From Podospora pseudocomata (lineage: Eukaryota > Ascomycota > Sordariomycetes > Sordariales > Podosporaceae), in NCBI RefSeq assembly GCF_035222375.1, contig NC_085891.1:2046001-2110000 (forward strand): a stretch of 64,000 bases of DNA. The letters run 5' to 3'. Numbering within the stretch: position 1 is the stretch's first letter; the number at the start of each line of letters is the position of its first letter. A program made the position numbers and the translations under genes. The notes under the pieces were generated by a model. It saw only the letters and a list, made by a program, of their open reading frames with translations. It ran no database searches and was not told the DNA's origin. Shown here piece by piece: positions 23,201 to 33,860 of the stretch.

Positions 23201-23759
23201 ATGTCATGGCTTCTCCCTCAGGCGCATCCACTGGCTCGGTCCGGCCATCGGCGTAGTACTTTGTCCACCCGCTCCGGCGCACCCATTTTCTCGGTTTCGG
23301 TGGCGGATTTGCCAGGGCAAACCGCTTCGCGTGGGTGAGGAAGGGCTCGGCGGCATCGACGCCTAGTTTGTGGAAATGCTCGTCGAGGGTGCTTCCGACC
23401 AGCGGCGGGAGATCGAATGCGACGGGCGCCGAGGTGTCGGTGTTTTTCCCCAGCAGTTCGTGACGTCGAAGGTGGTCCCGCGCAAGATCGACCAGCTCTT
23501 TGGAGGGGGGTGAGGTGTTGCCCTTGGGGAACAGCTGGTCGTAAATGTGCGAGCTCAGTTGCTGTACGCCAATCTCGTTGTACCGCGCAGTACATGGCAC
23601 TGATAGGTTTTCGGTGGTTTCGTCTTGAGTAGCAGCGGTTTGCGAAATCCACCGCCGGGATGAGATGGGACGTCTGCCGGCGCAGTGTCTCGCAAGACGG
23701 ATGAAGCTGGCGACCAGCGCGTCTCGTCCTGCCGCGACCCTGCGGTAAGGGAGCAGCAT
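20292..23759 (-). CDS. mip1: Mitochondrial DNA polymerase gamma, catalytic subunit
   Basis: Family-A polymerase that replicates and proofreads mtDNA; 1155 residues in one exon. The N-terminus is Arg/Ala/Ser-rich without acidic residues (a mitochondrial presequence). Exonuclease motifs: FDTEVMWK (Exo I, D188/E190), GHNIGYDRARILEE (Exo II) and YCAADVAITHRVY (Exo III). Polymerase motifs: GADVDSEELWIASVVGD (motif A, near residue 710), RNDAKVFNYGRIYGAG (motif B) and VHDEIRYLV (motif C, near 910). All catalytic acids are in place. The C-terminal extension of about 200 residues beyond motif C is charged and Gly/Lys-rich and resembles the fungal-specific extension of Mip1. The divergently transcribed neighbour on the right is a RING protein. 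Confidence 0.96.
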   Translation of the reverse strand: MLLPYRRVAAGRDALVASFIRLARHCAGRRPISSRRWISQTAATQDETTENLSVPCTARYNEIGVQQLSSHIYDQLFPKGNTSPPSKELVDLARDHLRRHELLGKNTDTSAPVAFDLPPLVGSTLDEHFHKLGVDAAEPFLTHAKRFALANPPPKPRKWVRRSGWTKYYADGRTEPVDAPEGEAMTFDTEVMWKESPYAVMACAATADAWYAWLSPWLLGETENEHQLIPVGDPTKERVIIGHNIGYDRARILEEYSLRQTRNSFLDTMSLHVAVNGMCSQQRPTWMKHRKDREFRDKIAKESSNAELVELLNNGAFSAQEEELWVERSSINSLRDVAQFHLGVTIDKEARNAFGEFDRDGINQQLDELMTYCAADVAITHRVYQVVFPNFLRVCPHPVSFAALRHLSNVILPVNKTWDSYIANAEATYRKLSDGVRERLVALTDKAREIKKQPEKWSTDPWMSQLDWSGQEVKMTKGTPTSPPREYKNQKMPGEPNWYRNLFPKAKGPINLTVRTRIAPLLLRLSWDGHPLFWSDKHGWTFRVPLADMKKYIDKQMKPCDFEGETVLAVKEDTKHAYFKLPHKDGPTARCTNPMAKSYLSYFEKGTLSSEYDYAKEALEMNASCSYWISSRDRIMSQLVVYESNLPEPVRPKDLPEDAPTPGFILPQVIPMGTVTRRAVENTWLTASNAKKNRVGSELKAMVRAPPGYVFVGADVDSEELWIASVVGDATFKLHGGNAIGFMTLEGTKAQGTDLHSRTAAILGITRNDAKVFNYGRIYGAGLKFAGQLLRQFNPSLSEQETLDIAGKLYATTKGTKTNRKSLYKRPFWRGGTESFVFNKLEEFAEQSHPRTPVLGAGITEALTARFLSKGGYLTSRINWAIQSSGVDYLHLLIVSMDYLTRRFNIACRLAITVHDEIRYLVQEHDKYRAAMALQISNLWTRAMFAQQVGIHDLPQSCAFFSAVDIDTVLRKEVDMPCITPSNPIPIPPGETVDINQLLSKGSLARLDPTITPDPTYAPRVNHIKYVPRKPVMEQLQEEEHAQEDEKSKLRFIRAQIANDEAEFREILRETRGEAQREKYIPKVPVKILKKPYSASAKLLPGAARYGQREPVMVREALEGVRYKSWPGGSGSGGSKKWDGGREKGRERVQWDFTR

Positions 23760-24907
23760 TCTATTTTGTCTGAGGGAATGGTGCGCGCCCCTTCAAGTCA
23801 TGGTGCCAAGTGGGCTGCTTCTATTGGAACATTCCTTTTTGAAAAAAAGGAAAAAAGAGAAGACGAAATTTTGGGTCCTGGCGGGGATGCTACGACAGTG
23901 AGGCCCCGCTCACGGCGGCAGCCAGCAGTAGCTAATCCCAGTCCTGCATGGTGTGTGGGGTCTGGGCTTCTCTGGGCGTCCGCAGCGGGACCATTTGATT
24001 CCCAAAATCCCATGCTGTGGCACCTGTCTTGTTGATAAGATCCGTCTGGATATTTCACAAAGAGTACGGAGGAGCTCTCATCTGAGGGTTCCTTGAAGAT
24101 TGATTATATGATGGTATACTGTTGAGAAATGTGATCACAGGTATGCTCTCACGTGCAAGCAAGCCTCTTTACAGGATGGTGGTGCTTGGAGTCACACATC
24201 GGAATATGTATGTCATAATTCAGGTAGGCACAGTAGAAAAGGCAGCTTGTGGATGGGTGAGGTGCTAGCGGATCTCCGAGCCCAGCCAAGCATGGAAGGC
24301 AACCGCAAACTTTTGAAAAGTCCTCACCAGGCAAGCAAAGTGCCTCAGAAGTGCCTGTTTCGGCAATCACAGCATGAGACTGACAGCATGTGCTGACCTG
24401 GCCCTGGATTGGCTGCTAATTAGCAAGTCATGAGATAGACAGAGGAATCTTTCATAGAGGTAATAAGTGGGGTGAGTGAGTGATATTGGCGAGGAGCGGC
24501 AAACGCAGCGGAAAGACAGGTGGGCGGCTTGCTGGGCTTGAGCTTGGGTTGGGGCAGTTCGGACCAAGAGAGGGTATAATTTGGAAGCCGCCTCGCTCGC
24601 TCGTCGACCGCTTGTTGAGAGAGAGGCGCCTGTCTTGCGTCTGTCTGTCTGGCGATACGACGACCCCTTATTAATGCCATTGCCCCCCTTTTTGTGTGTC
24701 TTTGTGGCCTTCCACTACGTGCTTTCCAGTCCAGGTGCTCACATCATAAGCTCTCGGGGTGGAGTTTGTGGTAATATCCTAGCCGTCTGTCATTGCCGCC
24801 TTTTCCTACTACCATCTTCATGTTGCTTCAGGCAGCTTCATTATCTCTATATACTTTTCCCCCCGTCGTGGCTCGTCTCTCGCTTTTCCTTTGCTGCTGC
24901 AGCAATC
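23760..24907. other. Divergent promoter of mip1 and RING gene
   Basis: 1.15 kb with no supported ORF. C/T-rich just before the RING gene start, as expected for a leader. Confidence 0.4.
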
Positions 24908-26707
24908 ATGGCCAACAACTTTTTTGACTCGGGCTTTGACGAGTTCCTTGGAGGTATGGACAGATGTGGAACTCCCTCGAGAAGTGCAGGTGCAAATTGG
25001 CTCCAGCCGAGACTAACACAGTTTTTGCCATGAATGACCAGAGCTTGCGAATTTTACACTTCCCTTCCCAGGTCTGCCTTTACCAGCACCCTCTGCTGCG
25101 AGCAACCGCCGGCAGCACACATCTCAGCCAGCCCTAGGACGCCCGGCATCCGTCTCCTTCGAGCTCCCCAGACTCCCTGCCTTCGGAGCCGTGTGGCCGG
25201 TGCCATCAGCACCCCCGCCGGCCCTTCCTCCCCTTCCCGCCCTCCCCGGGGCCTCGTCGTGGTCTGCAGCGCAGCAGTGGCAACCACCACGACAGCCTGC
25301 ACAAGCCGGAGCTCGTCCTGGCGCCGCTGCATCATTTATTTCCAGACCCACTTTTTCACTTTTACACGGCGCCCCCCACCCTCCGACGCCGATGCCGTCA
25401 ACGGCTCCGGTTACCACTTCTCTCCCTGGGCCCTTCTTTCATCAACCATCAACAACAATCGGCTCAACCTCACCCTCAGCCTCAGCCCAATCCGGTCCTG
25501 CGAATCTGCCACAGCCACGGCGCGCCACTGTCAACAACCCCTCCCAATTCCTCCCTTCTTCATCTCGTCCCGCTAATCCACTCCACAATACCGTGAATAC
25601 CCCGAGAACAATCACCCCAACCCCACCTGTGCACCAGCGCGAACCAAACAGCGACGACTTCTATCTGAACCAACTCACCCCCGATTTTTCCACCCCTTCT
25701 CTCGAATCAGACAGCGACCGCTTTTACCTCGACCAACTCTCTCGTGATTTTTCCAGCCCATCGCTCCCTTCCACCTCTGCTACTCTACAAAGGTCGGCCA
25801 CGAGGAGCAATAATCCCGGCACCAACAACGCATTCAGCCAGACACTCCACAGGATTCTTCCCCCTCCAGCGCCACCCGCTGGCCTGAGAGCTCCCCCGCC
25901 ACCTTCGACAAGATCCACGCCAACCTCGAACACCAACGAAGAATCCAGCGACTCCGACTCGGCCTACACCATGCCAGCGTCATCGCGACCAGTGCGTCGT
26001 CGCTCTGGGCAAGCTGACCGCCTCACGCTCCCTCATGTCCCTCGCGTCTCGGGTGCCTCATCCTCTTCCGGCGCCGCTACCGCCAATCAGTCACAAGCAA
26101 ATTCATCAAAGTCACAGCTGAGCCATGCTCGGACAGCACCGCAAACAACGCCGAGGAGAGCGAGCAATGGCTCGATATCTGCGGCAGGGTCCGGCACAAA
26201 GCGCAAACGCGAGGCGTTTGAGAGCGATGACGATGATCTGTTTGGAGACAACGACCTAGAGGTTGTTGACTTGGTGGACAAGGACGTGGCTGACCTGACG
26301 TCGGAAGAGAAGGAGAAGGAGGAGGACAGGAAGAAGAATTGGGTCAAGCTGTCGCAGTTTCAGTGTGTCATTTGCATGGATGATGTCACGGATTTGACGG
26401 TCACCTATTGCGGTAAGTCTTTTTTTCCAACTCGGGTGAATTTTTAATGGGAGGCAATGCTAATGGATTATTTTGTTCAGGTCATCTCTTTTGCAGCGAG
26501 TGCCTACATTCAGCCCTGCAAATAACACCCCACAAGCGGATCTGCCCGATTTGCAGGCAGAAAATCGAGAACAAGAATGCGAGCGGGAAGTTTGGGCCTA
26601 AGAGCAAGGGGTATTATCCTCTGGAGATTAAGTTGATGACGAAGAAGAGTTTGGGGAAGAAGGTGGCGGTGGCTGCTGCTGCTGGTAGAAATACCGGCGA
26701 GCACTGA
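24908..26707 (+). CDS. RING-type E3 ligase, probable SUMO-targeted (Slx8-like)
   Basis: 547 residues; exons 24908-24953, 25042-26412 and 26481-26707. The first exon codes only 15 residues and joins as DEFLGELANFTLPFPGLP. Residues about 30-400 are Pro/Ser/Asn-rich and disordered. A strongly acidic run then leads into EVVDLVDKDVADLTSEE (about 418-434), which carries two SUMO-interaction-like cores (VVDLV and VADLT). A C3HC4 RING follows at about 454-499: CVICMDDV, CGHLFCSECLH and CPICRQKI. This order (SIMs, then C-terminal RING) is that of SUMO-targeted ubiquitin ligases such as Slx8 and RNF4, which ubiquitinate sumoylated nuclear proteins during DNA repair. All zinc ligands are present. Start ATG 24908 follows a CAATC context. 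Assignment to Slx8 itself is likely but not proven. Confidence 0.85.
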
Positions 26708-27449
26708 GTTTTTGCCCTTGGAACAAAGGGCGATTTCGGCTGAAAGCCTTGTTTTTTCACAAGGGGCCAGCGGCAGGGCCAGCGGCAATGAGATGAGCGT
26801 GTCTGAATCTGTGCAGATATGAATGGATTCACTTGGGGGAAATGGATGGGCGGGCTGTATATAGCAAGAGCCCCCACCTCCCCCTCCTCAAGTTTTGAAG
26901 GCAGGAAAGCGCGACTTTATCAGGCATTTACATATGGGTCAGGGTCATGGGACATGGGGAAACGAACTAGGCGCTAAAGGGTTTTGTGTTGTCAGGCACA
27001 TTAAATGGGAGCAGGCGTGGGAGTTTTTTATGAAATATACCCCTTTCTTTCTTTTCTTTTCTTTTATGGTGAAATATGGGGGTGGTCTTTAGGTCTTTTT
27101 GTGATTGGGGGTTGATGGTGGGATATATAAAGGATACGGGAAGGAGAGAGAGCTTGGTGTTTATAGAAGGTGGTGGTGTTTGGTCAATGGTACATGGGAA
27201 TGGAAAAAAAAATATTTGATAACGTGAATCCCATCAAACGCCATTCTTTTTACCTCCCCTACCCGACGACAGTCCTACCCAAATCAGACGCTTCTTTCTA
27301 CTCCATTCGAGATACATTCGGCTCACAGCTGTCTATGGAAACACCCACTTCCATATTACCACCTCCCTTTTCTCCTCCATGGCCGCCGCCAGTCTCCCCA
27401 TCTTACTCGATATCTTTTCTTGCTCATTGACAACCCCTCACGGTCCCAT
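26708..27449. other. Intergenic between convergent genes
   Basis: 742 bp with the 3' ends of the RING gene and nup192. TTTTC-type pyrimidine runs near 27045-27066. No gene seen. Confidence 0.4.
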
Positions 27450-30400
27450 TCAGTGGAACAGTGTCGTATTCACAACACTAGCCCTCTCAGCCGGCAGCTG
27501 ATCCAGCTCGTACTATTATCATCTTCATTAGTATCCCGTTGTTGTTGTCACATAGTTTGGGTGGGGGGAAAAACTCACCTCCAAAAACCCCACCCCCCCA
27601 ATCAAAACCATCAAGCTCTCCCCCAACTCCCCAATCCTCTCCTCCAACCTCCTCTGCGCCTCCTTGTTGTTGTTGTTGTTATTATTATCCCCCCCCTTCT
27701 TCCCACCCCCCAGTATGGAATCAACCCCCCTCACGGTCCCCCCAAAAGAGAACCCATCACTAATTGACCTTTCCTGCTGTTGTTCCTCCCCCCCTCCCCA
27801 CATCCCATTCCCCACAATCCCAATCCCCGCCGCCCTCTTGAGCGTGTGCACAACCAACATCCTGTGCCTCTGCAAAAACCCCCTCGCCTGGACAATATTC
27901 CCCTGTCCCCTCGACAGCACACTAGCAGTAATAATCCTAGCCAGCGACACAAGCAAAAAGTAGTGTTTTTCCAACGCGACAGTGTTGGACGGGTTGATCT
28001 CCAGCTCTGGGTCGGCGGCAAACACCCCCGAGATTTCCAACGCGCGGAAGAGGTTGGCTTGGAGGATGTACATCGCCCCTGTTTTTGTCTGGGCGAGCTG
28101 GAGGAGGAAGCAGAGTTTGGCGGTGAGGTACTGCTCCGTCGCTTCTGCTGTTGAGGCGGGGAGAGGAGAAGGGGGGTTGATAATCGCGAGCCATTCTCGC
28201 AGGATTGTTTTCAGCGAGTCGACCAAGACGCCGATGAAGTTGAGCCTGTTGAGGGACTCAATGACGGAAATGGATGTTGGGTTGGTTTGCGGCGAGGAGC
28301 GGGATATGTGGACTAGAGCTGATAAAAGGACCATGGCAGCGGTCTGGCAGAGCGTGTCAGACCCATAAGCATCATCGCAGATGACGTGAAGGAGCTTCTC
28401 CCCGTGGTTCTGGATGGCCTTGTGGGTTCTGATCCTCGCCGTGAGGAGGCTCGAGCTGCGCGTGTCGCCGCCGTCGTTGTCCACCACCCCAGTAAGGTAG
28501 CGGTAACAGATACTGTAGTATAACCCGCGCAGCTCGGCAAACTGGTTCCATTTGACAATGGACGCTAGACATACCTGGAAAAGCTGAAACAGCTTCTCGC
28601 TGACCAGATTCCCCATGGCAATCTTATCCGTCTCCGACCCAGGCGCACCGCCGGTATTATCCGAAAAGTCAAGCTTGTAAAGAAGGATCTTGGCCACCTT
28701 TGCCAGCTCAAACGCCTCGGGAGGACTGTCCGTGTTCAACGACTCCAACGTCGGCAGAATAGCCTGCAGCGCCTGCAGCAAGAACGTCGTCTTGACCGTG
28801 CCCCTGAACTCATTGGCCTCGAACATGACCAGCAACAGATCCGACCACTTCTTCAGCAGCTCGAGCCTGACAGCCCGAACCAAAACCCGGCGGTTGTTGA
28901 ACAGGAGATACTCCAGCAACACCTGCTCCTCCGCTTGGATCTCATCCATGCCCTCCTGAGGCACCATGGCCAGCGTGTCCCGGTACTCGCTACGCTTGAG
29001 CTGAATGCACTCCTTCACTCTGGAGAGATTGTACTGGATCCCCGCCCCCCCAGCGTCGATCACACACGGGCTCAGGTCGAGCTCATGGTAGAAATGAAAC
29101 TGCGGCGGCGCAACCTCCCACGAGATATCAACATTCATGAAATCAAAAAAGTCAAAAATATTGTGCGCCGCCAACGTCTCCTGGTTCTCCAGCGTGATCT
29201 GCCCATTGAGAGCATCAAAAATCTGACGCTTAATCGACGGTATCCTGTTCTGCGAAACGCTGCACAGCTCCTTGGCAATATACTCAAAGACAATGGCCCT
29301 CGAACCGAGGTAGTCGATATACGCAACCGACGCCGTCGACAGGAGGAACGAATTGTCATCCAGCGTCATATTGTTCCACGGCAGCCCCGGCACGATTTGT
29401 GACTCTCTCAGAAGCATGTGGAACAGAAAGTTGGTTGACCTCAACTCTTCCATCACCAAAGTCGACGAAAGCGGCGACTTCCACAGCAGCTGGAAGATGC
29501 GGAGAATCTTGTACTTGAGCGTAATCAAGTATCCGCGCATTCCTCGATCACCCTCATTCACCACCAGTTCGATGACCACACCCAACAGGCTGTGGAAGAG
29601 AGATCTCTGGTTGTCAAACACCCCGTTGGGCGCAACGCTCAACCCCCGCAGCTCGCAGTTGAAACCAAGAAGCAAATGCGCAATCGTGGGCTGGTCGGGC
29701 GATGCCCTGAGGGTCTCGTATAAAAAGTCGAGAATGAAGAGTTTGATCAGGTATTCTTCCGACTCTGTCTCGAGCGCCGGATCGATCACCGAGTTGATGC
29801 TAGCAGCAAGTGATGTTCCGATGACCTCGCCCTCGCCATCCTTCTCAAGCTGGACAATGGCCTTGTTCCGGTGTCCTGGGCGATGGGTGTCGGGATTCCA
29901 TGCCGAAATAAGCTTGCTGGAAGTTGAAACCTTCTCTAGCAGCTTGAGACAGGAAAGAGTGAGTTCGCTGACCCCGAGGTTGCAATACTTGCCCAGATCA
30001 ACCAGCAGTGTCAGATGGTTGAGAATTCCATCCTCAATGGACGTGTACGTGCTCTTGGCCAGAGTAAGCGGCCTCCGCTTCCCAGCCTCGGATTGAATCA
30101 CAGGCCGCACCAAATGAACAAAGGTCGCCTGAAGGCCGAGAACCTTGATTAGCACCTGGATCCCACGCAAGATACTCTGGATCAAGGGCGAGTGAGGTGA
30201 AGCCCGGCTGAGGGCATACTGGTCCTGATGAATGGTATCCATCAGGGCAGTGATGGCCTTTTCGCTATACATCCACTCCATAACGCGAGCAAAAGGATGA
30301 AGGCGAACATAAACCGCGAGACTGGTCGTTTTCACAGCCTTGTCAATCTCGATGTTTGTCTCGTTGCCCAGGACGATCAGGTCTTCGTTGAAGGTTTGCA

Positions 30401-32799
30401 AGCATGCCAGAATGAATTCTAGGCAGGAGAGACGCAGCATTCTCAGTTGGCCTTGGTCTACTATTTCCCTCGGCTTCATGGTGAACATCAAGAACACAAA
30501 GTCAACATAGATCTCTATCCCGGGTCTTCGCTTGTTCACACCGAGAAACTCGGGGAACGGCAAGGTGTCGTTGAGCCCGTCGGAGACTGTGTAGGGCGTG
30601 ACCAACGACGTAAGAAGCTGGATGAATGCGTTTGGCTCTTCAAAGCCAGTGGATAAATCGTTGAAAGCGCGTTCCTGCAGTTCTTCGTACGTCGACTGAT
30701 ATGTAGGACTTCGCTGTTGTTGAACAGTCGCCGGGTTGTTGGGGTCCAGAGCTCCCATGGTGAAGTTGTCCACAAGAGTCCATATTATGTTACTTTCAGA
30801 AACCGACTTCATGACCAACAGTGATCTTAAGCTGTAAAAGACAGCGGCGCGAAGCCGGGGAGTGACGTTCGCATTTGCCAACCTGAACAGAATCTCGGGA
30901 AACATGAGTTCCTGTGTCGTTGCCAACCTGGTTCTGCAGGTGCTGCTCTCCGCTGTGAGCTTGCCAATCAACCGAACATAACACTCCAGCATCATGGCCG
31001 ATTCAGGCTCGGCCTCTCCCTGATCGGTGCCCGGTTTGCCTGGACGCTGGATCTGCATTTGCGCTGGGTTGGGCCTCTCGCTCAGTTTCTTGGCAAAGAA
31101 CTCTAATTCCCTAAAGATTTGGTTCCAGGTCAGCGATTGGGATCGCCTCATTTTGCCAGAAGACTGGTGCCCCTCGTCGAGCAAAAATGTATGAGCAGCC
31201 GTTGCAGTCTCCTCGTTGCAGGCCAGAGCCTGTAGCATCTCGCAAAACGCACTAACCAGGGGCGTTGATGCTTTTGTGGACGCCCATTGTAGGAAACCAT
31301 ACAGAGCACTATCTGGGTCCTCGAAGAAGGTCATGGCGGCATCTGGCCTGTCCTCGTACGCATACGAGATGATGACCACGAACCGCTCGAGGTCGAGGTC
31401 TTGCTCGTGGGTTTGGCTCAGCTGGCGCTGCTCATCCTCCTCTGTTTTTAGTGTCCTGACGAGCTCGGGTAGGTTTGTAATGACAGAGTCGATAAACACC
31501 TCCAGGTGGGCCATCAGGCTGAGCTGGAGGAAATGGCTGAAGTAGTAGAAATCACCTTGGAGAGGAGGTGACTTCCGTTGCAACCACTGCCGCATTCCCA
31601 TGCGTGATGGATCTTGCCACTCCTCCGTCTTGCAATCGGCCGCCACAGAAAGGATAAAATCGAATGCCCCCTCCTTGAGGGCCTCTGTAAATGCCTTTGT
31701 TCTCTTGTCGAATTCGACGTCCAGATCCAACCCACCAAGATCGAATTCGTTATCGACTTGGAAGTATCCAGTGTACTCGGCAATCCACCAGACCCGCGTG
31801 GCCGCTCCCAGATACGAAATAGCCCAGCTGTCACCATCTCCAGTTTTCAAGATCTCTTGGTCCAACTGGCGAGACTGCTGGAAGTCACACATGCCATCTG
31901 GTGAGCCAAACACGTTGATGTAGGCGGCCAAAACAGGGAACAGATGAACTGGCGCCCTCAGATTAGTATTTGTCATGAACAAATCCGGACAGGGGGTAAG
32001 GCTCACCGAGAAATTGATCGTACTTATCGATCTTCTTTAGCGTCCCCAAAAACTGCTTGAAGTCGTTGATATCGGCGTACTGCTTTTCCACGGCAGCGTG
32101 CAGTATCATGGCAAGACACTCATGCTGCTCCACGAGGCTCATGCGGGAGAACTCAATCGTGTCGGCAGCCTCTGGGGGCCGGGCGAGACTGGCTTGTTCT
32201 AGCATGTACCGGGACGCCACCCTCTCGTTGATGCTCTGCAACATGGCCTTGATGGTTTGCATAGCCTCCATACATCTCGCGACAATCTTTTTGCTTGAGC
32301 CCTTGACGAAGATCTTTTCCTCCAGAATTTTCCCAAAGGCATCCTTCAAATTGTCGTCCATTTCCTCGTCGTTTGCTAATTCGATGCAGAGCCGCATGCA
32401 GTCGAGTAGGTATTTTCGTTCTTGGTGGAAGCGGATGAGACCGCATTCCCATAGCGGGCGTGATTGTATTTCCGAGTCGTCCTCGTCCTGGCAATCCAGA
32501 ATAATCCTTCCAGCCTCGTACTCATCCAGATCCAACTCGTCGGCGACCTTGAGAGTCTCGAAGATGAAGTCATCGTTGACCTTGAATTCGCCGTCCTTGG
32601 TCTTGATTACCTTTTTGTTGGTGATGTCATTTCTATGGGTAGAGTTTCGTGGTGTCTTGTCAACCAGCGCCTTCAAGTTGTCGGAATGCAGCTCGATCAG
32701 GTTCTCCAGGACTGAGATGTTGTCAAAACGGTGTTGGCGAACAGCAACCAGCTCTGAGTGGAGGGCCTGTAGCCCCTCGAGAACGCGAAACTCAGCCAT
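27450..32799 (-). CDS. nup192: Nucleoporin Nup192 (inner ring of the nuclear pore)
   Basis: Large helical scaffold of the nuclear pore inner ring (Nup192/Nup205 family), 1741 residues by the following model. Exons: 32007-32799, 27579-31948 and 27450-27512. First intron: GT donor after FL at 32006 and the acceptor at 31949 restores KYDQFLVHLFPVLAAYI; a nearer AG breaks the frame. The open frame runs on past 27579 to a stop at 27528, but a strong GAG|GTGAGT donor, a TACTAAT branch and an AATAG acceptor give a last exon of 20 residues ending NTTLFH. The N-terminal segment (LIRFHQERKYLLDC, MSLVEQHECLAMILH) and length match the family. A run of asparagines (27666-27689) sits near the C-terminus. 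Start ATG 32799. Confidence 0.93.
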
Positions 32800-33860
32800 G
32801 CCTGGCTCAAATGAGGCGCGTTGTGAAGAGAAAAGTGGTGGATGGTAAGGAAGGTTGCTGGCTGGCTTGGGAATTGAGTAAAAACGTATCAGTATCCGTA
32901 CATCGCAGGCAAGCCTTTGTCGATGGACTCGCTCGTTCGTAGTTGCGGTCGCAGTGTGGAATGGTTGGTATTAGTTAAAAGAGGCCCCCTATGATGCTGT
33001 TATCAATGAGGTTGGTATCGACACAATTCCTCCTAATTCGTCGAGATGGGGGTTTGTTAATGTTTCTGTTTTTGGAAGCGCTTTTGGAAAAAGAGTCGCG
33101 ACCAAACTAAACCGTGAGCGTTGCAGCTTGTCCTTGTCCCGCGCGCTCTTGCCTGCCGCGGATTTGGGCAGGCGCCAAGATGCGCTGGTCAACAAAACAA
33201 TTAGGCGGTGAGCCATTCTGCCAGCGCCCTGTGGGTCTCATCGGCACCCAGTGGATCCTCAGGGGTCATCAACTTGGGGAAAAGGAAATGGTCATAGCTT
33301 CCTGCATCACTCCTCCAGCAGCAGGTGCGATAGAGAGAGCCTTCCAATGTTTTGGGATGCGACTGCCGTTGCCCGTCTATTTTCTATCCACAAACTGGCA
33401 AGAGCTGCCCCCAAGTGTCAAACTCTATCTTTCCCTTCATAAATGAAAGAGCTGCCCATAAAACACATTTCCTTTCCCACCACAAAATACCCACGGACAA
33501 CCAACGTGGAAGCCTTTTAAAACTGAAGACTTTGGCGTTTCTCCCATCCGCTGCAGCACAAATGGGCAGCACATTCTTCTCCCATCATCTCAATTTTTAA
33601 TTCACACTTCTCATAAACCCAAGTTATCAGCACCTACCGCTATCTCTCCTCCTTCCATCTGAACATCAAATCTCACAGATAACACACACTCGGCCACCAC
33701 AACAGAACTTGTGTGTTGTAATTCAGACTCTGAACTCGCTGGGAACTGGACTCTCGGGTCCAATCCTGACCACAATCCACCTTCGTCCTGTCCTGGGTCA
33801 GATCTGAGCCAATCCTGGTCTTAATTCGATGTGGTACGGTCAGCTGGGACAAAAGACGCA
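32800..33860. other. Divergent promoter of nup192 and tel1
   Basis: 1.06 kb between two divergently transcribed genes. No ORF with recognisable content. Confidence 0.4.
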
